DNA from: Streptomyces sp. NBC_01551
Lineage (GTDB): Bacteria > Actinomycetota > Actinomycetes > Streptomycetales > Streptomycetaceae
NCBI RefSeq assembly: GCF_026339935.1
Contig: NZ_JAPEPX010000001.1
Coordinates: 248,001 to 312,000 of the forward strand
Direction of reading: 5' to 3'
Length of the DNA: 64,000 bases
Notes under the pieces: generated by a model
What the model was told of the DNA's origin: nothing
Database searches by the model: none
What the model saw: only the letters and a program-made list of their open reading frames with translations
Shown here: positions 1 through 9,289 of the stretch, one piece after another
How positions within the stretch are numbered: position 1 is the stretch's first letter
Layout of the letters: every line of letters starts with the position of its first letter
Program-made: the position numbers and the translations under genes

Positions 1-1240
1 CCTGGTCCCCGGACGGCACCCGGCTGGCCTCCGGATCGTCGGACCGGACGGCCGTGCTCTGGGACCCGTACACCGGCGAGAACCTGCGCACGCTGCGCAG
101 CATGGACGGCATCAACTGCCTGGCCTGGTCTCCGGACGGCACCCGGCTCGCCGCCGGGGACCAGGACCGGGGCGCCCGGATCTGGGACCTGGACGCGCCC
201 GACCCGGAGGACGCCGCCGCCGTCTGGCTGGCCGGGCACACCGACACCCTGTACGCCGTGGCCTGGTCCCCCGACGGGACCCGGCTCGCGACGGCCTCCC
301 GGGACCGGACCGTCGCCGTGTGGGACGCGGGCGCCCCGCGCGCGGTGCTGCGCGGGCACACCGAATCCGTGTGGCAGACCGCCTGGTCTCCGGACGGCAC
401 CCGGCTCGCGAGCGCCTCGCAGGACGGCACCGTACGGCTGTGGGACCCGGCCGACGGGACGCCCGCCGGAGTCCTGCCCACCGGGCAGTGCGGGGACCTG
501 GCCTGGTCCCCCGACGGCACGCGGATCGCCGTGGGGCGCCGCGACGGCACCGCGGCCGTCTTCGGCCCGGACGGTACGGAGCACGCCGCCTTCCACGGGC
601 ACGGCGAGGAGCTGTCGGCGGTGTGCTGGTCCCCGGACGGCACCCGGATCGCGACCACCTCGCGCGACAGCACCGTACGGATCTGGGACGCGGCCGAAGC
701 CCGGGCGCCGCGGGTCCTTTCGGGGCACGCCGACTGGGTGACGGGGGCTGCCTGGTCCCCGGGCGGGGCGTGGCTGGCGACCTGCGGAACCGACCGTACG
801 GTCATCGTCTGGGACACCGAGACCGGGCGGGCCGTCGCCACCCTGCGGGGCCACACCGACCACGTGTGGAAGGTCGCCTGGTCCCCGGACGGCACCCGGC
901 TGGCCACCGGATCACGGGACCGGACCCTGCGCGTGTGGGAGTTCCCCGGGACGAGCGGAACACCCGGGACACCGGGGGCGGCCGACGCGGTCGACGCGGT
1001 CGACGCGGCCGTCGTGCTGTCGGGGCACGACGAGCGGATCCAGGACCTCGCCTGGTCCCCCGACGGAACGCGGCTCGCGTCCGTCTCCCGGGACCGGACG
1101 GTGCGGCTGTGGGACCCCGTGCACGGTACGGCCGTCTCCGTCCTCGGCGTGCACGCCGACTGGGTCAACGGGCTGTGCTGGTCCCCGGACGGCACCCGGA
1201 TCGCCACCGCCTCGCGCGACCGGACCGTACGGCTGTGGAC
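1..1240 (+). repeat. In-gene tandem WD40-coding repeats
   Basis: A core coding for WSPDGTR recurs about every 105-130 bases, for example near 1, 126, 264, 384, 501, 630, 879, 1050 and 1182. Many copies are almost identical at the DNA level, including third positions. The repeat explains internal self-similarity here; it is coding, not a CRISPR or minisatellite in non-coding DNA. Confidence 0.8.
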
Positions 1241-1349
1241 CCCGGCCGGCGCGGACGCGGAGCCGCTGCTGCGGCTGGCCGCCGCCCGGATCCTCCATCC
1301 GCCGACCCCGGAGGAGCGGCGGGCCTATCAACTGCCCGCGCCGTCCTGA
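1..1349 (+). CDS. WD40-repeat protein, 5' end outside the window
   Basis: The reading frame is open from base 3, so the start lies upstream; the GTG at 54 sits inside a repeat. About ten WD40 units are visible, each with a WSPDGTR-type strand and ending in D(R/S/G)TVR(L/I)WD, so this is a beta-propeller used for protein-protein contacts. The C-terminal tail of about 30 residues follows the last repeat directly. In actinobacteria such propellers are often the C-terminal part of signalling ATPases or Ser/Thr kinases, but the N-terminal part is not visible and its identity is unknown. The stop overlaps the convergent gene by 22 bases. Confidence 0.85.
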   Translation, partial: WSPDGTRLASGSSDRTAVLWDPYTGENLRTLRSMDGINCLAWSPDGTRLAAGDQDRGARIWDLDAPDPEDAAAVWLAGHTDTLYAVAWSPDGTRLATASRDRTVAVWDAGAPRAVLRGHTESVWQTAWSPDGTRLASASQDGTVRLWDPADGTPAGVLPTGQCGDLAWSPDGTRIAVGRRDGTAAVFGPDGTEHAAFHGHGEELSAVCWSPDGTRIATTSRDSTVRIWDAAEARAPRVLSGHADWVTGAAWSPGGAWLATCGTDRTVIVWDTETGRAVATLRGHTDHVWKVAWSPDGTRLATGSRDRTLRVWEFPGTSGTPGTPGAADAVDAVDAAVVLSGHDERIQDLAWSPDGTRLASVSRDRTVRLWDPVHGTAVSVLGVHADWVNGLCWSPDGTRIATASRDRTVRLWTPAGADAEPLLRLAAARILHPPTPEERRAYQLPAPS

Positions 1350-2296
1350 GGCCCCTCCAGTTCACGCAGCCGGCGCTCGGCGGCCGTCGCTGCCCGGGCG
1401 GCCCGGCGCGCCGCCTCCCGCGCCGCGCGGTGGCGTTCCCCGGCCTCGGTCGCGGCGGCGTGCGCCAGGTCCCGGGCGGCGTCCGCGGCGGCGGCGTCGG
1501 CCTTGGCCCGGTCACGGGCCTCCTCGGCCAGGCGCCGCTCCTCCTCCCGGGCGGCGGCCTCCCGCGCAGCTTCCCGGGCGGCGGCGCGGGCCGCCTGAAG
1601 ACGCGCGTCACGCGGCCCGGGCGCGGCCTCCGGCGCAGGCTCGGACGCAGGCCCGGACTCCGGCTCGGGCCCGGACTCCGGCTCGGGCCCCGGCGTATGC
1701 CCGGGCTCCGACCCCGGCGCAGGCCCCGGCTTCCGCTGCCCTGAAGGCCGCTCCGAATCCCGTACCGCCTGCCGCCCCGGAGGCCTTGCGGAGGCCACCG
1801 CCCCCGGGTCCACCGCCGGGAACTCCGCCACCAGCGCCGGGGCCTTCGCCAGCCGCCCGGAAGCCCACTCCGCGGCGACCTCCGGATCGGCGAGGACGGC
1901 GTGCAGGATCTGCTCGACCTCCCGCACCACCGCCTCCGAAACCGGCGTCCCCGCCTCCCCCGTCAGCCGCCCGGCCTCCCGGGCGAGCGCCCCGATCACC
2001 ACGTGCTGCTCGTGCGACAGCTCCCGCAACCGCTCCCCGTCCAGCGAGCGGTGCGCCGCCCTCAGCGCCTCGCCCAACTGCATGAACTGCTCCGCCTCCT
2101 CGGACTTCTCCCGTACCAGCGCGTTCGACGCCCAGGCCGCCAGGGTCGGCCGCCGCAGGCCCGCGATCCGCTTGGCCGCCGCCGGGTCCCCGGCCTCCTT
2201 CACCCGGGCCGCCGCCCGGTCGCGCGCCGCGGTGAACCCCGCCGGGGGCAGTCCGTACAGGCCGTCGATGACCTCGTCCACATCCACGCCGCCCAC
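1328..2296 (-). CDS. Conserved coiled-coil protein of unknown function
   Basis: 322 residues from a GTG start. The N-terminal 150 residues contain a segment LYGLPPAGFTAARD followed by AGLRRPTLAAWASNAL, a pattern I recall from actinobacterial proteins of unknown function. A Pro/Glu/Gly-rich linker (about residues 170-225) includes a tandem PEPESG repeat. The last 100 residues are Ala/Arg/Glu-rich and predicted to be one long alpha-helical coiled coil. There is no signal peptide or membrane segment. The gene runs tail to tail into the WD40 gene with a 22-base overlap. No function is assigned. Confidence 0.7.
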   Translation of the reverse strand: MGGVDVDEVIDGLYGLPPAGFTAARDRAAARVKEAGDPAAAKRIAGLRRPTLAAWASNALVREKSEEAEQFMQLGEALRAAHRSLDGERLRELSHEQHVVIGALAREAGRLTGEAGTPVSEAVVREVEQILHAVLADPEVAAEWASGRLAKAPALVAEFPAVDPGAVASARPPGRQAVRDSERPSGQRKPGPAPGSEPGHTPGPEPESGPEPESGPASEPAPEAAPGPRDARLQAARAAAREAAREAAAREEERRLAEEARDRAKADAAAADAARDLAHAAATEAGERHRAAREAARRAARAATAAERRLRELEGPQDGAGS

Positions 2297-2349
2297 TTTC
2301 GGCCATCGCCGCCCGGGTACGCGGGACCGGCGCGGCGACGGGCCGACCG

Positions 2350-3057
2350 CTACTCGGTCGGCTCCACGAGGCGCCCGTCGCGCAGTTCCACCACCCGGTC
2401 CGCGAGTTCCATCAGGGCCGGGTCGTGGGTCGCCACCAGGACGGTCACCCCCTCGCTCCGCACCACCGCGCGCAGCAGCCGCATGATCGAGCGGCCCGTC
2501 TCGGAGTCCAGCTGCCCGGTGGGCTCGTCCGCGATGATCAGCGCGGGGTCGTTGGCCAGGGCGCGGGCCACGGCGACGCGCTGCTGCTGTCCGCCGGAGA
2601 GTTCGCCGGGGCGCTGTTCGGCGTGGTCGGCGAGGCCGACCAGGGCCAGCAGGGTACGGACCCGCTCCTCGCGCTGCTTGGCCGGAACCTTGCGCATCCG
2701 CATCGGGACGCCGACGTTCTCGGCGGCGGTGAGCACGGGTATCAGGCCGAAGGACTGGAACACGAAACCGATGCGGTCGCGGCGCATCGCGAGCAGTCCC
2801 TTCTCGTCCAGCCCGGCCAGGTCGGTGCCGTCGAGGGTGACGCTGCCGGCGGTCGGGGAATCGAGGCCGCCGAGCAGATTGAGAAGGGTGGTCTTGCCGG
2901 AACCGGAACGTCCTTTGAGGGCGGTGAGTTCACCGCGGCGAATTTCGAAGGAGACCCCGCGCAGGGCGTGTACGGCCCTCTCTCCGGTGCCGAAACTGCG
3001 GTGCAGGTCCTCGGCCACCACCATCGGAGCCAGGGTCGTGGTCAGTTGTCGCGTCAT
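2350..3057 (-). CDS. ABC transporter ATP-binding protein, LolD/MacB type
   Basis: 235 residues. Walker A reads GRSGSGKTT, the signature is LSGGQQQRVAVARAL and Walker B is LIIADEPTG followed by QLDSETG, typical of ATPases that power FtsX-type permeases. The ATG at 3057 is preferred over an in-frame start 66 bases upstream because GAGGGGGA lies just before it. It is divergent from a large FtsX-type permease gene starting at 3225, with which it probably forms an exporter or extracellular signalling complex. The substrate is unknown. Confidence 0.9.
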   Translation of the reverse strand: MTRQLTTTLAPMVVAEDLHRSFGTGERAVHALRGVSFEIRRGELTALKGRSGSGKTTLLNLLGGLDSPTAGSVTLDGTDLAGLDEKGLLAMRRDRIGFVFQSFGLIPVLTAAENVGVPMRMRKVPAKQREERVRTLLALVGLADHAEQRPGELSGGQQQRVAVARALANDPALIIADEPTGQLDSETGRSIMRLLRAVVRSEGVTVLVATHDPALMELADRVVELRDGRLVEPTE

Positions 3058-3224
3058 GCTGGAATCCCCCTCGATTCGGCCGGATAATTCCCCCCGGCAC
3101 GCTGCTTTCTCGAATTTGCTCATCTCTCACATCCTGCCCGCAAGGCCCTTCCCTTGCGTTTTGCCGTCTGACAGCATCGTCCGCTATCCGGTGCCGAAGG
3201 TCCGGATGGGGGAGGGTGAAACAG
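3058..3224. promoter_or_regulatory. Divergent intergenic region of the ABC locus
   Basis: The 167 bases between the divergent ATPase and permease genes should hold promoters for both directions. A purine-rich GGGGGAGGG at about 3208-3216 is the ribosome-binding site for the ATG at 3225. I see no convincing operator palindrome. Confidence 0.4.
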
Positions 3225-6200
3225 ATGATCGGCTTCGTCATGCGCCGGTTGCGCGGGCGATGGCCGCTCGCCGCCGCCGTGCTGCTGACCGCGCTCATCA
3301 CCACCACCGTGCTGACCGCGCTGCTCGCGTTCACCCGGACCGTGGGAGACGCGGGAACACGCCAGGCGTTCCAGGGTCCGGGCCGGGCTCGCACCGCGGT
3401 CGTGGTCGGCGGCGACCATCCGGTGACGGCCCGCGCCAAGGACGACGAGGCGGTACGGGCCTTCGCGCTCGGGCTGTTCGGTGAGCGGCGGGTCGGCGTC
3501 GAGACCCTGGCGCGCAGCCGCTCGTACGGGCTGCCCGGTACGCCCGCCCCGGGCAAGGACGCCGATCTGACCGTGCTGGCGGCCCTCGACCGCGACCGCG
3601 TGCGGCTGCTGGCGGGCCGGCTGCCGGAGCCGGTGGCGGACCGGGACGACCGGATCCAGCTGGCCGTTCCGCAGACGGCCCTGGCCCGGCTCGGGCTGGC
3701 CGCGGGCGCGCTGCCCGCCGCGGTGCGGCTGGACGACCGGTTCGGCGGGCCGCCGCTGACGGTGCTGGTCACGGGCGTCTACCGGGCGGCCGAGCCCGAC
3801 TCCCCGTACTGGCGCCTCGATCCGCTGGGCGGCCGGGAGATCCAGGTCGGCACGTTCACCACGTACGGCCCGCTGCTCGTGGACGACTCCGTCTTCACCG
3901 CGGGCGAGCTGCCGCAGAACAGCCGGGGTTCGCTCCTCACGCCCGCTCTGGAGGGCATCCGGCCCGCCGAGTCGGAGGCGATCCGGGCGCGCGTCGCCAA
4001 CTTGCAGGCCGGGCTCCAGACCTCCGCCGGGCTCCAGTCGGAGACCGAACTCCCCCAGTTCCTGACCGACTTGGCATCGGGCCAGCTGGTCGCCCGGTCC
4101 ACCCTGCTGGTCGGGGCGCTGCAACTGGCCGTACTGGCGTCGGCGGCGCTGCTGCTCGTCGCCCATCTGCTGACGGAGCGGCAGGAGTTCGAGCGGGTCC
4201 TGCTCACCGCGCGCGGCGCCTCGCGACGGCGGCTCGGGGTGCTGACCGCGGCCGAGTCGCTGCTGCTGGCCTTGCCCGCGGCCGTGCTCGCACCGCTGCT
4301 CACCCCGCCGCTGCTGGGTCTGCTGGGCCGGTTCGGCCCGCTGGCCCGGGTGCCGTACGACACCTCCGGGACCTGGCTGCTGTGGCCGGTGGCGGCGGGC
4401 TGCGCGCTCGGGTGCGTGCTGCTGACCGCGCTGCCGTCCGTACTGCGCGGGGCGGCCGCCGGGGCCCTGCGCCTGACCGGGCGCCGCCAGGCCCTGGTCG
4501 GGGGCGTGGCCCGCTCCGGCGCGGACCTGGCGCTGCTGGCGCTCGCCTTCCTCGCGTACCGCCAGCTCGACCGGTACAGCGGGGAGGGCGGCGTGTCGGC
4601 TGACGGGTCCGGGAGCCTGGGCGTGGACCCGGTCCTGGTCGCGGCGCCGACGCTGGCGCTGTGCGCGGGCACCGTGCTCGTCCTGCGGCTGCTGCCGTTC
4701 GCCGCGCGGCTGGGCGGCCGGGTCGCCGCCCGGGGGCGGAGTCTGGGCCCCGCGCTGGTCGGCTGGCAGCTGGCGCGCCGGCCCGGGCGGGCCACCGGGC
4801 CAGTCCTGCTGCTGGTGCTGGCGGTCTCCAGCGGGGTCCTGGCGCTGGGGCAGCACACCGCGTGGTCCCAGTCCCAGCGCGACCAGGCCGATTTCGCCAC
4901 CGCCGGCGGCCTTCGGATCTCCGGGAGCGAGCTGGCGCCGCTGGGCCGGGGCGGCCGGTACGCGGCCCTGCCGGGCGGGGATCGGGTCCTTCCCGTGATC
5001 CGGTCCCAGCAGGACCTGCCGGCCGGGAAGAAGGGGCAACTGCTGGCGCTGGACGCCGCCGCGGCCGCCGACCGGGTGCCGCTGCGCGAGGACTTGCGGG
5101 GCGGGCGGTCGATGGAGCGGCTGTTCTCCCCGCTCGCCGCGGGCGCTTCCGGCTCGGGCGCCTCCCCCGCCTCGGCCGGGATCCCGCTGCCCGGGAACCC
5201 CCGGCGCATCGACGTCGACGTGACGATCCAGGGCACCGGTGACGGCGCCGGCCCGCGCCTCGGGCTGCTGCTGCGCGACCGGTTCGGGCTGACCTACCAG
5301 GTGCCGATGGTCCGGCTGCCGGCCCGCGGTGACGCCACCGTGGCGCTCGACATCGGCGCGCTGGTCGACGCCCCGCTAGGTTCGGCGGCGACACCGCTGA
5401 GCATCGCCGGGGTGCTGGTCGCGCACAGCACCCCCTCGGGCAGCGCCGGCCGGCTGACCGTGCGCGGGGTCTCCGTGGCCGAGACGGCGACCGGCCCGGC
5501 GGTTCCCGTCCGGGCCACCGCCCCGGCCTGGAACCTGTCGGCCCCGGCGCGGGGCGGCAACGACGCCGCCTCCCCCAACGGGATGCTGCTGGCGGACGAC
5601 CCGGACGGCTCCGGTGGCACCGCGGCCCTGTTGCGGCTGGGCTTCAGCGGCGGCGCCGGCTCCGAGCTCGCGGCGACCACGGGCGGGCGCGGAGCCGCCG
5701 ACATCCCCGGGATCGCCACGCACACCTACCTCGACGCCCTCGGTGCCGAGGTCGGCGACGTCGTCCCCGTCTCGCTGGGGGACACCACCGTGCCGGTCCG
5801 CGTCACCGCCGCCGTCGGCTCGCTCCCCACCGCCGGGGACACCGCCCTGGCCGTCGACGCGGCCACCGCGGGGCGGCTGCTCGCCGCGCGCGGCGGGCTG
5901 GCGCTGCCGGCCCCCGGCGAGTGGTGGCTGCCGGCCGCGTCCGCCCACGACCGGGCGCCCGCCGAGGCCGCCGCCGAACTGCGCGCCGGTGCCCGCACCC
6001 AGCGGGTGGAGCTGCGCGAGGAGGTGGCCGCCGGACTGCTGGACGACCCGCTCAGCGCGGGCCCGCAGGCGGCGCTGGCCGCGCTCGCGCTGGCCTGCGC
6101 GGTGCTCGCCGCGATCGGTTTCGCCGCCTCGGCGGCTGCCGCCGCACGGGAGCGGGGCCGGGAGTTCGCCATCCTGCTCGCGCTCGGGGCGCCCCGGCGG

Positions 6201-6491
6201 GACCTGGCCCGGACGGCCGCCGCCGAGAGCGCTGTGCTGGTCGGTCTCGGGACCGGGGTCGGGCTCGCGCTGGGGGCGGCCATCGTGCACCTGGTGGTCC
6301 CGCTGGTGGTGCTGACCCCCGCAGCGCGCCACCCGGTGCCGGAGGTCCTGGTGGACCTGCCGACGGGAGAAACGTTGCTGCTGGCCGCCGCCATCGCCGC
6401 GGTACCGCTGCTGTCGGCGGTCCTCGGCGGCAGAAGGAACACGAACGTCATGAACACAGCAACCCGGCTGCGGCACGTGGAGGAGATGTGA
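3225..6491 (+). CDS. Large FtsX-type ABC permease
   Basis: 1088 residues. An N-terminal membrane segment (about residues 8-34) is followed by a large extracytoplasmic domain, then a cluster of hydrophobic segments in the middle (about 285-530), a second large exported domain and a final FtsX-like block (about 945-1080) ending with HVEEM. This matches the duplicated architecture of actinobacterial MacB-like permeases. The ATG at 3225 is chosen over a GTG nine bases earlier because the Shine-Dalgarno sequence would overlap that GTG. The stop overlaps the next permease start by 4 bases (GTGA), so the genes are translationally coupled. Confidence 0.88.
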   Translation: MIGFVMRRLRGRWPLAAAVLLTALITTTVLTALLAFTRTVGDAGTRQAFQGPGRARTAVVVGGDHPVTARAKDDEAVRAFALGLFGERRVGVETLARSRSYGLPGTPAPGKDADLTVLAALDRDRVRLLAGRLPEPVADRDDRIQLAVPQTALARLGLAAGALPAAVRLDDRFGGPPLTVLVTGVYRAAEPDSPYWRLDPLGGREIQVGTFTTYGPLLVDDSVFTAGELPQNSRGSLLTPALEGIRPAESEAIRARVANLQAGLQTSAGLQSETELPQFLTDLASGQLVARSTLLVGALQLAVLASAALLLVAHLLTERQEFERVLLTARGASRRRLGVLTAAESLLLALPAAVLAPLLTPPLLGLLGRFGPLARVPYDTSGTWLLWPVAAGCALGCVLLTALPSVLRGAAAGALRLTGRRQALVGGVARSGADLALLALAFLAYRQLDRYSGEGGVSADGSGSLGVDPVLVAAPTLALCAGTVLVLRLLPFAARLGGRVAARGRSLGPALVGWQLARRPGRATGPVLLLVLAVSSGVLALGQHTAWSQSQRDQADFATAGGLRISGSELAPLGRGGRYAALPGGDRVLPVIRSQQDLPAGKKGQLLALDAAAAADRVPLREDLRGGRSMERLFSPLAAGASGSGASPASAGIPLPGNPRRIDVDVTIQGTGDGAGPRLGLLLRDRFGLTYQVPMVRLPARGDATVALDIGALVDAPLGSAATPLSIAGVLVAHSTPSGSAGRLTVRGVSVAETATGPAVPVRATAPAWNLSAPARGGNDAASPNGMLLADDPDGSGGTAALLRLGFSGGAGSELAATTGGRGAADIPGIATHTYLDALGAEVGDVVPVSLGDTTVPVRVTAAVGSLPTAGDTALAVDAATAGRLLAARGGLALPAPGEWWLPAASAHDRAPAEAAAELRAGARTQRVELREEVAAGLLDDPLSAGPQAALAALALACAVLAAIGFAASAAAAARERGREFAILLALGAPRRDLARTAAAESAVLVGLGTGVGLALGAAIVHLVVPLVVLTPAARHPVPEVLVDLPTGETLLLAAAIAAVPLLSAVLGGRRNTNVMNTATRLRHVEEM

Positions 6492-9289
6492 CCACCCCGG
6501 CCCCCGAGCCGCCGCCGAACCCCGTGCCGACCTCGGCCCCCGGGTCGCAGCCGGCCCCCGAGCCGCCGGCCCCGCGGACCCGCCCCGCGCCCTGGGTGCG
6601 TACCCGGCTGCTCGCGACCCCGACGGCCTCGCTGCTCGCCGCCGCCCTGGCCTTCGTCGCCGTACTCCTGGCCGCGGGGCTGCCGCGCGCCCTGGACCGA
6701 AGCGCCGACCAGGCCCTGCGCGACTACCTGACGGACAAGGGCCCCACCGCGGCGAGCCTCTACGCCACCGCCGGCGCCCGGCCCGTCGGCACCTCCGCCG
6801 CCGAACTGGACTCCGTGCTGGACGTCCTGCGCGGCGAGGCGGGCGACGGCTACGCCCTCGTCCCCGGGGGTGAGGTGCACGGCTCGCTCGGCACCAAGAC
6901 CCGCTCCCTCACCAACCCCGAACTCCCCCGGCCCGAAGGCAGGCCGGTCACCCTCGGCATCGGTTACCTCAAGCAGGCGCCGCAGCACACCAGGCTCACC
7001 GCCGGACGCTGGCCGGCCGGCGGGGCGGCCGGGAAGCCGGTCCAGGTCGCGCTGTCGAGGCGCGCGGCCGAGACCCTGAACGTCCGCGTCGGCACGGTGC
7101 TGAACGCGGCCCCCTCCGTCCACGCCCCGGTCAGCGCCGAGGTGGTCGGCCTGTACGAGGCCGACGAGGCCGATCCGTTCTGGAGCGACCTGCCCTGCTT
7201 CACCAGCGCCTGCCTGCGCATCTGGCCCAGCTTCCCGCCCGAGGCGTACTGGCAGACCTACGCCCTCGTCGGAACCGACGGCCTGGAGCGGATGGTCGAA
7301 TGGGGCGAGGGGGCCCAGGACTTCTGGCGGCTCCCGGTGGACACCAGCCGCCTGCACGCCGACCGGCTGCCCGAGACCAAGCAGAAGATCGCCGCGTACG
7401 TGGCCGGCCCGACGGCCGCCCTGCTGACACAGGCCACCCGCCGCAACGACCTGCGGATCAGCTCCAAGCTGCCGGGTCTGTTCGAAGAGGCCGAGGCGCG
7501 CCGGCAGGCCGCCGCGCCGCTCACCGCGATCGGCCCCGCCGGGGTCGCCGGGGTGGCCCTGGTGGTGTTCTGCCTGGCCGCCGCGCTGACCGGGGACCGG
7601 CGCGAGACCGAGCTGCGGCTGCTGCTGGCGCGCGGCGGCTCACGCCCCGACATCCTGCGCCGGCTCCTCGGCGAGGGCGCCGTGACCGTCCTGCCGGGCG
7701 CGCTGGTCGCGACGGCGCTCGCGGTGGCGCTGCTGCCGACGCCCCGGCTGGCGCCGGCCCTCCTCGCGGCCGCCGCGACCGCGTTGTTCGCCCTCCTCGC
7801 CTTTCCCGTACGAGCCTTCGCGCTGCTGTCCGCCCGGCGCGGGCGGGGTCCCACCGCGCGCCGCAGGCTGGTCGGGGAACTGCTCGTCGTCGCCGCCACC
7901 GCGGCGGCCGTGTACGAGGTCCGCTCGCGCGGGATCGCCCCCGCCGGGCAGGGCGTGGACCCGCTGCTCGTCGCGGCGCCGCTGCTGCTCGCCCTGTCCG
8001 GCGGGCTGTTGCTGGCCCGGATCCAGCCGCCTCTGATGGCGGCACTGGCCCGGGGCGCCGGGCGGGGTTCCGGAGTCGTCGGCTTCCTCGGCCTGGCGCG
8101 CGCGGCCCGGGATGCCGGCGGCCGGGGGCGGCCCTCCGTGCTGCCCCTGGTGGCACTGCTGCTGGCCGTCACCACGGCCGGGTTCGGGGCGAGCGTACTG
8201 ACGGCGGTGGACGCCTCCCGGTCGGCGGTCGCACGCCAGACCGTCGGCGGCGACGCCGTGATCTCCGCGCCCGACGGTGACTCGGTGCCGGAGGAACTGG
8301 CCAGGGCGGCCGACGCGCTGCCCGGTGTGCGCACCGGACTCTCCGTGTGGACGGACCACGAGTCCTTCCTGTTCGGCGTCGACGGCCTGGGCTCCCCGCA
8401 GGTCACGGTGGTCGTCGCGGACCCCGTCGCGTACGCCGAGCTGGCCCGGGCCGTCGGGCGCGGGCGGTTCGACCCGGCGCTGCTCGCGGGCGGCCCCGGG
8501 GCGGCGGACGCGCCGGTGCCCGCCCTGTTCAGCGCGGACATGGCCGCGAAGGCCACCGAAGGCGGCTACCGGCTGCGGCTCGGCGGCGGTGAGGAACTGC
8601 GGGCGCGGCCCGTCGGGGTGTTCGACGGCACGCCCGCGCTGCCGGGCGCGGGCGCCGCCACGGTGGTCCTGCCCGCCGGTCCCGTCCTGGCCCACGTCCC
8701 CCGGGCCGCGAAGCCCAACCACTGGTTCGCGGTCGGGCCGGTCGAGGACGCCCGGCTGCGCGCGCTCGTCCGCGAGACGGTCCCGGCCGCTGCCGCCGAC
8801 CGGCTGCTGATCCGGACCAGTGACGGGGCCGCCGCCGAGCTCGGGCGCGATCCTCTCCAGGCGTCCGCCGGGCGGATCTTCTGGGCCTCGGTCGGCGCTG
8901 CCGCCGCCTTCGCGCTGCTGGCGTTGCTGATCACGCTGGCGCGGGCGGCGCCCGAGCGGGTGGCGTTGCTGGCCCGGCTGCGGACCATGGGCCTGCGCCC
9001 CCGCCAGGGCATCGCCCTGATCCTCGCCGAGGCCCTCCCCCAAGCCGTCGCCGCCGCGCTCGGCGGAGGACTGCTCGCCGCGGCCGCCGTCGCCCTCCTG
9101 GGCCCCGCCGTGGACCTGTCCGCGCTCGTCGGCTCCCCCGTTCCCACCGGCCTCACCGTCCAGACCGGCCCCGTGGCCACCCAGGCCCTCGGCCTCGCCG
9201 CGCTCGCCGCCCTCGCCGTACTCACCGAAGCCGCCGTCTCCGGACGGCGCCAGATCACCACCGAGCTGAGAGCGGGAGACACCCCATGA
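6488..9289 (+). CDS. Second FtsX-type ABC permease
   Basis: 933 residues from a GTG start that overlaps the previous stop. It has a cytoplasmic Pro-rich N-terminus, a membrane segment at about residues 38-62, a large exported domain, a central group of membrane helices (about 340-580) and a C-terminal FtsX block (about 795-925). A further 4-base overlap (ATGA) couples it to the ATPase gene that follows. The two permeases probably form a heterodimer driven by one or both of the flanking ATPases. Such systems export antimicrobials or lipids, or sense envelope stress; the cargo is unknown. Confidence 0.87.
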   Translation: MTTPAPEPPPNPVPTSAPGSQPAPEPPAPRTRPAPWVRTRLLATPTASLLAAALAFVAVLLAAGLPRALDRSADQALRDYLTDKGPTAASLYATAGARPVGTSAAELDSVLDVLRGEAGDGYALVPGGEVHGSLGTKTRSLTNPELPRPEGRPVTLGIGYLKQAPQHTRLTAGRWPAGGAAGKPVQVALSRRAAETLNVRVGTVLNAAPSVHAPVSAEVVGLYEADEADPFWSDLPCFTSACLRIWPSFPPEAYWQTYALVGTDGLERMVEWGEGAQDFWRLPVDTSRLHADRLPETKQKIAAYVAGPTAALLTQATRRNDLRISSKLPGLFEEAEARRQAAAPLTAIGPAGVAGVALVVFCLAAALTGDRRETELRLLLARGGSRPDILRRLLGEGAVTVLPGALVATALAVALLPTPRLAPALLAAAATALFALLAFPVRAFALLSARRGRGPTARRRLVGELLVVAATAAAVYEVRSRGIAPAGQGVDPLLVAAPLLLALSGGLLLARIQPPLMAALARGAGRGSGVVGFLGLARAARDAGGRGRPSVLPLVALLLAVTTAGFGASVLTAVDASRSAVARQTVGGDAVISAPDGDSVPEELARAADALPGVRTGLSVWTDHESFLFGVDGLGSPQVTVVVADPVAYAELARAVGRGRFDPALLAGGPGAADAPVPALFSADMAAKATEGGYRLRLGGGEELRARPVGVFDGTPALPGAGAATVVLPAGPVLAHVPRAAKPNHWFAVGPVEDARLRALVRETVPAAAADRLLIRTSDGAAAELGRDPLQASAGRIFWASVGAAAAFALLALLITLARAAPERVALLARLRTMGLRPRQGIALILAEALPQAVAAALGGGLLAAAAVALLGPAVDLSALVGSPVPTGLTVQTGPVATQALGLAALAALAVLTEAAVSGRRQITTELRAGDTP

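Noticed and set aside
3216..3224. GTG at 3216 as the start of the first FtsX-type permease
   Set aside because: The Shine-Dalgarno purines would touch the GTG; the ATG at 3225 has proper spacing.
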